Positions 61,301 to 64,000 of a DNA stretch of 64,000 bases are shown in pieces. The stretch's first letter is position 1. Each line of letters starts with the position of its first letter. Source of the DNA: Kocuria rhizophila DC2201 (GTDB lineage: Bacteria; Actinomycetota; Actinomycetes; Actinomycetales; Micrococcaceae). The DNA is taken from contig NC_010617.1 in NCBI RefSeq assembly GCF_000010285.1, positions 868,001-932,000 on the forward strand, in the 5' to 3' direction. Made by a program: the position numbers and the translations under genes. The notes below the pieces were generated by a model that saw nothing but the letters and a program-made list of their open reading frames with translations, was not told where the DNA came from and did not search any database.

Positions 61301-62125
61301 CACCGCTCACCGCTCGACTGGTTTGTGGGGGAGGCCCGCGCCACGGAGACCACGGACCTCAAACGTGGGCTGGGCACGCTCGTGCACGACATCGCCGAGC
61401 ACATGCCGGACGCGGACGCCGTGGAACTGATCACGGAGCTGCGGCGGCGCTGGCCCTCCCTCGGCATGCCCGAGGGGTGGACGGGGGCGCAGGAGCTCGA
61501 ACGCGCCGAGACCATGCTGCGGAAGTTCGCGCAGTACGCCCGGGAGATGCGCACCCGGCACGAGCGGGAACTGGTCGCCGTGGAGGGCGGTTTCCAGGTG
61601 CTCGTGCGGGACTCCGCGCGGGACGCCCTGCTCACGGGCCGGGTGGACCGGCTGGAGGTGGACGCCCACGGGCGCCACGTGGTGGTGGACCTCAAGACCG
61701 GCAGGCACAAGCCCACGGGGGCCGACATCCCCGAGCACCCCCAGCTCGCCGCGTACCAGGTGGCGCTGCAGGCCGGCGCCGGGCAGGCCATGCAGGACAG
61801 CGTCCAGGGCGAGGACCTGCACGGCACGGACCGCCCCGAGCGCATCGAGCTACCCGAGGGCACCGTGCTCACCCAGCCGGGCGGGGCACTGCTCGTGCAG
61901 CTGGGCGACGCCACGGCCAAGCCCGGCGTGCAGCAGCAGGACCCGCTGGATGAGGACCAGCAGTGGGCCCGGGAGCTCATCACGCAGGCCGCCCTGCTGA
62001 TGGCCGGCACCCGGTTCGAGGCCCGCCACACGGCGGAGCAGGAGAACGGGAGCCACGGCAGGTCGTGCGCGGTGCCGTGGGTGTGCCCGCTGTGCGCCCA
62101 GGGGAGACAGGTGACGGAGAAATGA
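58400..62125 (+). CDS. adnA: AdnA, helicase-nuclease subunit with diverged motor
   Basis: 1241 aa from ATG 58400; ATG 58367 and GTG 58352 are alternatives. UvrD-like N-terminal motor, an Asp/Glu/Gln-rich insert near residues 490-560, and a C-terminal RecB-type nuclease: 'GRVDRLEVDA', 'VVVDLKTGR', 'QLAAYQ'. The motor is diverged: Walker A is GAPGTGRST (residues 47-55; Lys to Arg) and motif II is VDDLQ (Asp261-Asp262 for DE). Three terminal cysteines (1223, 1229, 1232) could bind metal, but the upstream partner position in 'HRSPLDWF' is Ser970. Partner of AdnB in end resection. Overlaps or abuts adnB. Confidence 0.88.
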   Translation: MRTQREASWRVLPPRGTGTGQAGTTLDPAQQTVVDLPAGHGPVLVLGAPGTGRSTVVVEGVVRRIADGTDPQRMLVLAPSRESAATLRDLVSRRAAATISTPLVRAWQAYAFDVLRRAQAEELLTGIDLPPVLLSGPEQDAFLAEMMRGHATGLGGAVVWPADLQDALGTRGFRGQLRELFDRMNEYRVEPEQLAAWAGPLGHPEWRAAAAFRTEYQQVRALRMPNVFDPSELVDRAARVLEEHPDFLSREQQRLDVVMVDDLQEATPSVHRLIGVLCRGRDAVFTANPDTTVQGFRGARPDLLRTLEDRVGTPSHPVQRLHLHTSHRMSLPVNEAWQRVARAVPVIAGARTERAPEQPADTDPEPGGDPADGVNAPVTGPGTAGRLVTPDGVRVATFASPTAQARWCADHFLRLHVLRGIPYREMAVIVRSGPQLSALTRQLASLGVPTTTSAAETPLRDEPAVIPLLDALRLLLAAQEATPGQEQQNADRQTHSGQHASPDAQPVGAAQDGEAPYDGEGPLDGDASSEGETGPAGDDTPGVAALDRSRAGQMLSEVRPVVQGPVDGAPSTAGRNEDLVSEDSAASGDPRSARTVLTAATAVSLLTSRIGGASPMEVRRIRQRLRGYELRTGGGRTSDDLLVQALGDGLLLELAEVRSDAAARVADMLQAGQDALDTPGATAESVLWALWEASGVGPRWRRRALAGGAEAVRADRDLDAVVGLFEAAERFVDQVPGATASAFMEYMDHQELPMDTLAARAPAEDNVSVTTPAGAAGREWSHVVVAGVQQGVWPNTALRGQLLGTDVLTDALDHGPEQAVRLGAVDRLRQVRFDELRQFATAVSRARSGLTVTAVATQDEQPSEFVDLVALGRGEETGITVEELDAPEPLTLRQLTGTLRRALNAVDTPETEREAAARLLHEFATAQDPVAGAAPEQWWGVNPLTTEEALFDAEEPVRVSPSKIETVHRSPLDWFVGEARATETTDLKRGLGTLVHDIAEHMPDADAVELITELRRRWPSLGMPEGWTGAQELERAETMLRKFAQYAREMRTRHERELVAVEGGFQVLVRDSARDALLTGRVDRLEVDAHGRHVVVDLKTGRHKPTGADIPEHPQLAAYQVALQAGAGQAMQDSVQGEDLHGTDRPERIELPEGTVLTQPGGALLVQLGDATAKPGVQQQDPLDEDQQWARELITQAALLMAGTRFEARHTAEQENGSHGRSCAVPWVCPLCAQGRQVTEK

Positions 62126-62127
62126 CC

Positions 62128-64000
62128 ATGAAGGACTTCACCCCGGAGGACATCAGGTTCTCCCCGCAGGACATCGCCGAGGCCCTCGGCGACTTCCCGC
62201 CCACGGAGCAGCAGGCCGAGGTCATCGCCTCGCCGCTGACACCGCGGCTCGTGGTGGCCGGCGCCGGATCCGGCAAGACCACCACCATGTCCGACCGCGT
62301 CACGTGGCTCGTGGCCAACGGACTGGCACGCCCCGAGGAGATCCTGGGTGTCACGTTCACCCGCAAGGCCGCCGGGGAGCTCTCGCAGCGCATCGCCACG
62401 AAGCTGCGCATGCTGCGCCACGCGGGTCTCATCGAGGAGCCGGGGGGGGACGACGACGCCCCCGCGGCCGTCCAGGAACCCACCGTGAGCACCTACCACT
62501 CCTACGCCAACTCCCTGGTGCGCAGCTACGGGCTGCGCCTGGGCATCGAGTCGGACACCGTGCTGCTCGGCCAGGCCCAGGCGTGGCAGCTGGCGAGCGA
62601 GCTCGTGCGGGGCTGGGACGGCCCGCTGCCCGAGGCGGTTCCCGCCGTGAACACGCTCACGGGCGGCGTCATCAAGCTGTCCTCCGAGGCGTCCGAGCAC
62701 CTGGTGGAGGCCCACCGGATCCGCGAGTTCGTGCAGCGCTTCCGCCTCGCGTGCCAGGACGTGCCTCCGGACGGGCGCAAGCGGACGCCGGGCAAGGACG
62801 TGGTGAGCGCCCTGTCCCGCATGGAGCAGACGGACGTGCTCGCCCAGCTGGTGGAGCGCTTCCACGCGGTCAAGCGGCAGGAGTCCGCACTGGACTACGG
62901 CGACCTGCTCTCCCTCGCGGCGCGCATAGTGCGCGTGGACCCGCATGCGCGCACCGTGGAGCGGGACCGCTTCAAGGTGGTGCTGCTGGACGAGTTCCAG
63001 GACACCTCCCACGCCCAGCTGGCACTGTTCTCCGGCCTCTACGGGGACGGGCACTGCGTGATGGCCGTGGGTGATCCGCAGCAGTCCATCTACGGGTTCC
63101 GCGGCGCCTCCTCGGGGCAGCTGTTCAGCTTCGTGGAGAACTTCCCGCGCCGCACGGCGGACGGTGGGTCCGAGTACGCCGCCACGAGCTTCCTGACCAC
63201 GGCGTGGCGCAACAGCCTGTCCGTCCTGGACGTCGCCAACGCCGTGGCCGCCCCGCTGCGCACCGCGCCCGCCTGGAGCCGTTCTGCGGCCACGGTGGAG
63301 GTGCCGCCGCTGGACCCCGCTCCCGGCGCGGTCCGCGGGCGGGTGCGCGTGAGCCGCTACGCCACGGACACGGAGGAGGCCCGGGCCACCGCCCAGCTCA
63401 TCCACGAGCAGCGGGCCGCCCACGAGGGTCAGCCGCTCGCGGAGATGCCCACCATGGCGGTGCTGTGCCGGCGGAGGGCGCAGTTCGAGCCCCTCCGGCT
63501 CGAGCTCGAGGCACTCGACATCCCCTACGAGGTCGTCGGTCTGGGCGGGCTGCTGCACACGCCGGAGGTCAGCGACGTGGTGGCCATGCTGCACGTGCTC
63601 ACGGACCCCGGCCGCTCGGACGCCCTGGCCCGGCTGCTCGCGGGGGCCCGCTGGCGTCTCGGTGCCCGGGACCTCGCCGCGCTGGGGGACTGGGCGGCGG
63701 AGCTCGAACGACGGCACGAGAGCGCGGCACGGGGTGAGCAGGACACCCGCCCCGACGACGTCGTGATGGCCGACGCCGTGGACGGTTCCAGCCTCGTCGA
63801 GGCGCTCGAGACGCTTCCCCGGGACGGCTGGGTCTCCTCGCGGGGCAGGAGCATCAGCCCCGAGGGCATGCGCAGGCTCCGGGCGCTGCGCGAGGACGTC
63901 GTGGCGCTGCGGGAGGTGCTCGGCGACGAGCTGACCACGGTGATCCACGAGGTGGAGGCCGTGCTGGGCCTGGACATCGAACTGGCCGCGCTGCCGGGGG
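62128..64000 (+). CDS. adnB: AdnB, helicase-nuclease subunit, N-terminal part
   Basis: Open at the right edge; about 624 codons present. The motor is intact: Walker A 'AGAGSGKTTTM' (about 43-53), 'TFTRKAAGELSQRI', Walker B 'LLDEFQDTSH', 'GDPQQSIYGFRGAS', and 'TTAWRNSLSVLDVAN'. It should be the ATP-driven translocase of AdnAB, the mycobacterial-type resection machine; the nuclease domain lies beyond the window. ATG 62128 has GGAGA 7 nt upstream; ATG 62122 overlaps the adnA stop. Confidence 0.9.
   Translation, partial: MKDFTPEDIRFSPQDIAEALGDFPPTEQQAEVIASPLTPRLVVAGAGSGKTTTMSDRVTWLVANGLARPEEILGVTFTRKAAGELSQRIATKLRMLRHAGLIEEPGGDDDAPAAVQEPTVSTYHSYANSLVRSYGLRLGIESDTVLLGQAQAWQLASELVRGWDGPLPEAVPAVNTLTGGVIKLSSEASEHLVEAHRIREFVQRFRLACQDVPPDGRKRTPGKDVVSALSRMEQTDVLAQLVERFHAVKRQESALDYGDLLSLAARIVRVDPHARTVERDRFKVVLLDEFQDTSHAQLALFSGLYGDGHCVMAVGDPQQSIYGFRGASSGQLFSFVENFPRRTADGGSEYAATSFLTTAWRNSLSVLDVANAVAAPLRTAPAWSRSAATVEVPPLDPAPGAVRGRVRVSRYATDTEEARATAQLIHEQRAAHEGQPLAEMPTMAVLCRRRAQFEPLRLELEALDIPYEVVGLGGLLHTPEVSDVVAMLHVLTDPGRSDALARLLAGARWRLGARDLAALGDWAAELERRHESAARGEQDTRPDDVVMADAVDGSSLVEALETLPRDGWVSSRGRSISPEGMRRLRALREDVVALREVLGDELTTVIHEVEAVLGLDIELAALPG

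Noticed and set aside
60799-63948. A 1049-codon minus-strand frame opposite adnA/adnB
   Set aside because: It is a shadow of the helicase genes; its product is Arg/His/Gln-rich with no domain, and the sense frames carry intact motifs.

Overview
The window is high-GC DNA (about 70% G+C), densely coded, with GTG/TTG starts, 4-nt start/stop overlaps and many actinobacterial marker families: mycothiol genes, DUF3117, DUF3107, AdnAB and a coproporphyrin-type heme pathway. It looks like a Micrococcaceae chromosome, and Kocuria is my best guess from gene content and base composition; that is recognition, not a search result. I saw no rRNA, tRNA, CRISPR array, transposase or prophage. The layout is ordinary chromosomal backbone.

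Layout. 1-8147: the start of a LapA-like membrane protein, then a peptide/opine-type ABC importer (lipoprotein, two permeases, fused double ATPase) interrupted by an opposite-strand PH-domain gene. 8236-13005: a mycothiol-dependent-isomerase-like protein, a hypothetical gene, and gatCAB. 13313-17211: a CapA-like lipoprotein, then an apparently iron-controlled pair (DUF2470-like and DUF1540-like) with DtxR/IdeR-like boxes, then azlCD. 17319-26039: an S9 peptidase, typA, mshB, a membrane protein, ferredoxin, dapC and citrate synthase. 26219-32409: galE, dapD, dapE, a LOG-family protein, a GT-C type membrane glycosyltransferase and DUF3117. 32630-38715: paired fluoride channels, an O-methyltransferase, a single-span membrane protein, tatB, mrp, DUF1003 and an MgtE-N/CBS protein. 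38874-46419: a general stress protein, an Xaa-Pro aminopeptidase, a PHP phosphoesterase, an orphan DNA methylase behind a DEAD-box helicase, DUF3107 and TetR. 46452-57135: hemA diverging from hemE-cgoX-chdC-cpfC-hemC-hemD-hemB-hemL. 57254-64000: an epsilon-type exonuclease, adnA and the start of adnB. From typA to the MgtE-like gene the order resembles the mycobacterial typA-mshB-fdx-dapC ... dapD-dapE ... methyltransferase-tatB-mrp neighbourhood, but no sigE-rseA-htrA block lies before tatB.

How the genes work together. hemA and hemL make 5-aminolevulinate from glutamyl-tRNA. hemB, hemC, hemD and hemE take it to coproporphyrinogen III, and CgoX, CpfC and ChdC finish heme by the coproporphyrin route. 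dapC, dapD and dapE are three successive steps of the succinylase diaminopimelate/lysine pathway. mshB supplies mycothiol. gatCAB completes tRNA-dependent Gln/Asn decoding. AdnAB processes double-strand breaks.

The two most interesting signals are at DNA level. A 10-mer, GCGGCGTCGT, occurs 24 times on the two strands (under one expected from base composition) and sits mostly in intergenic DNA, protein tails and low-complexity inserts. Separately, twelve genes have a TANNNT -10-like hexamer ending 7-8 nt before the start codon, the geometry of leaderless transcription. I did not find a clearly new multi-gene system.
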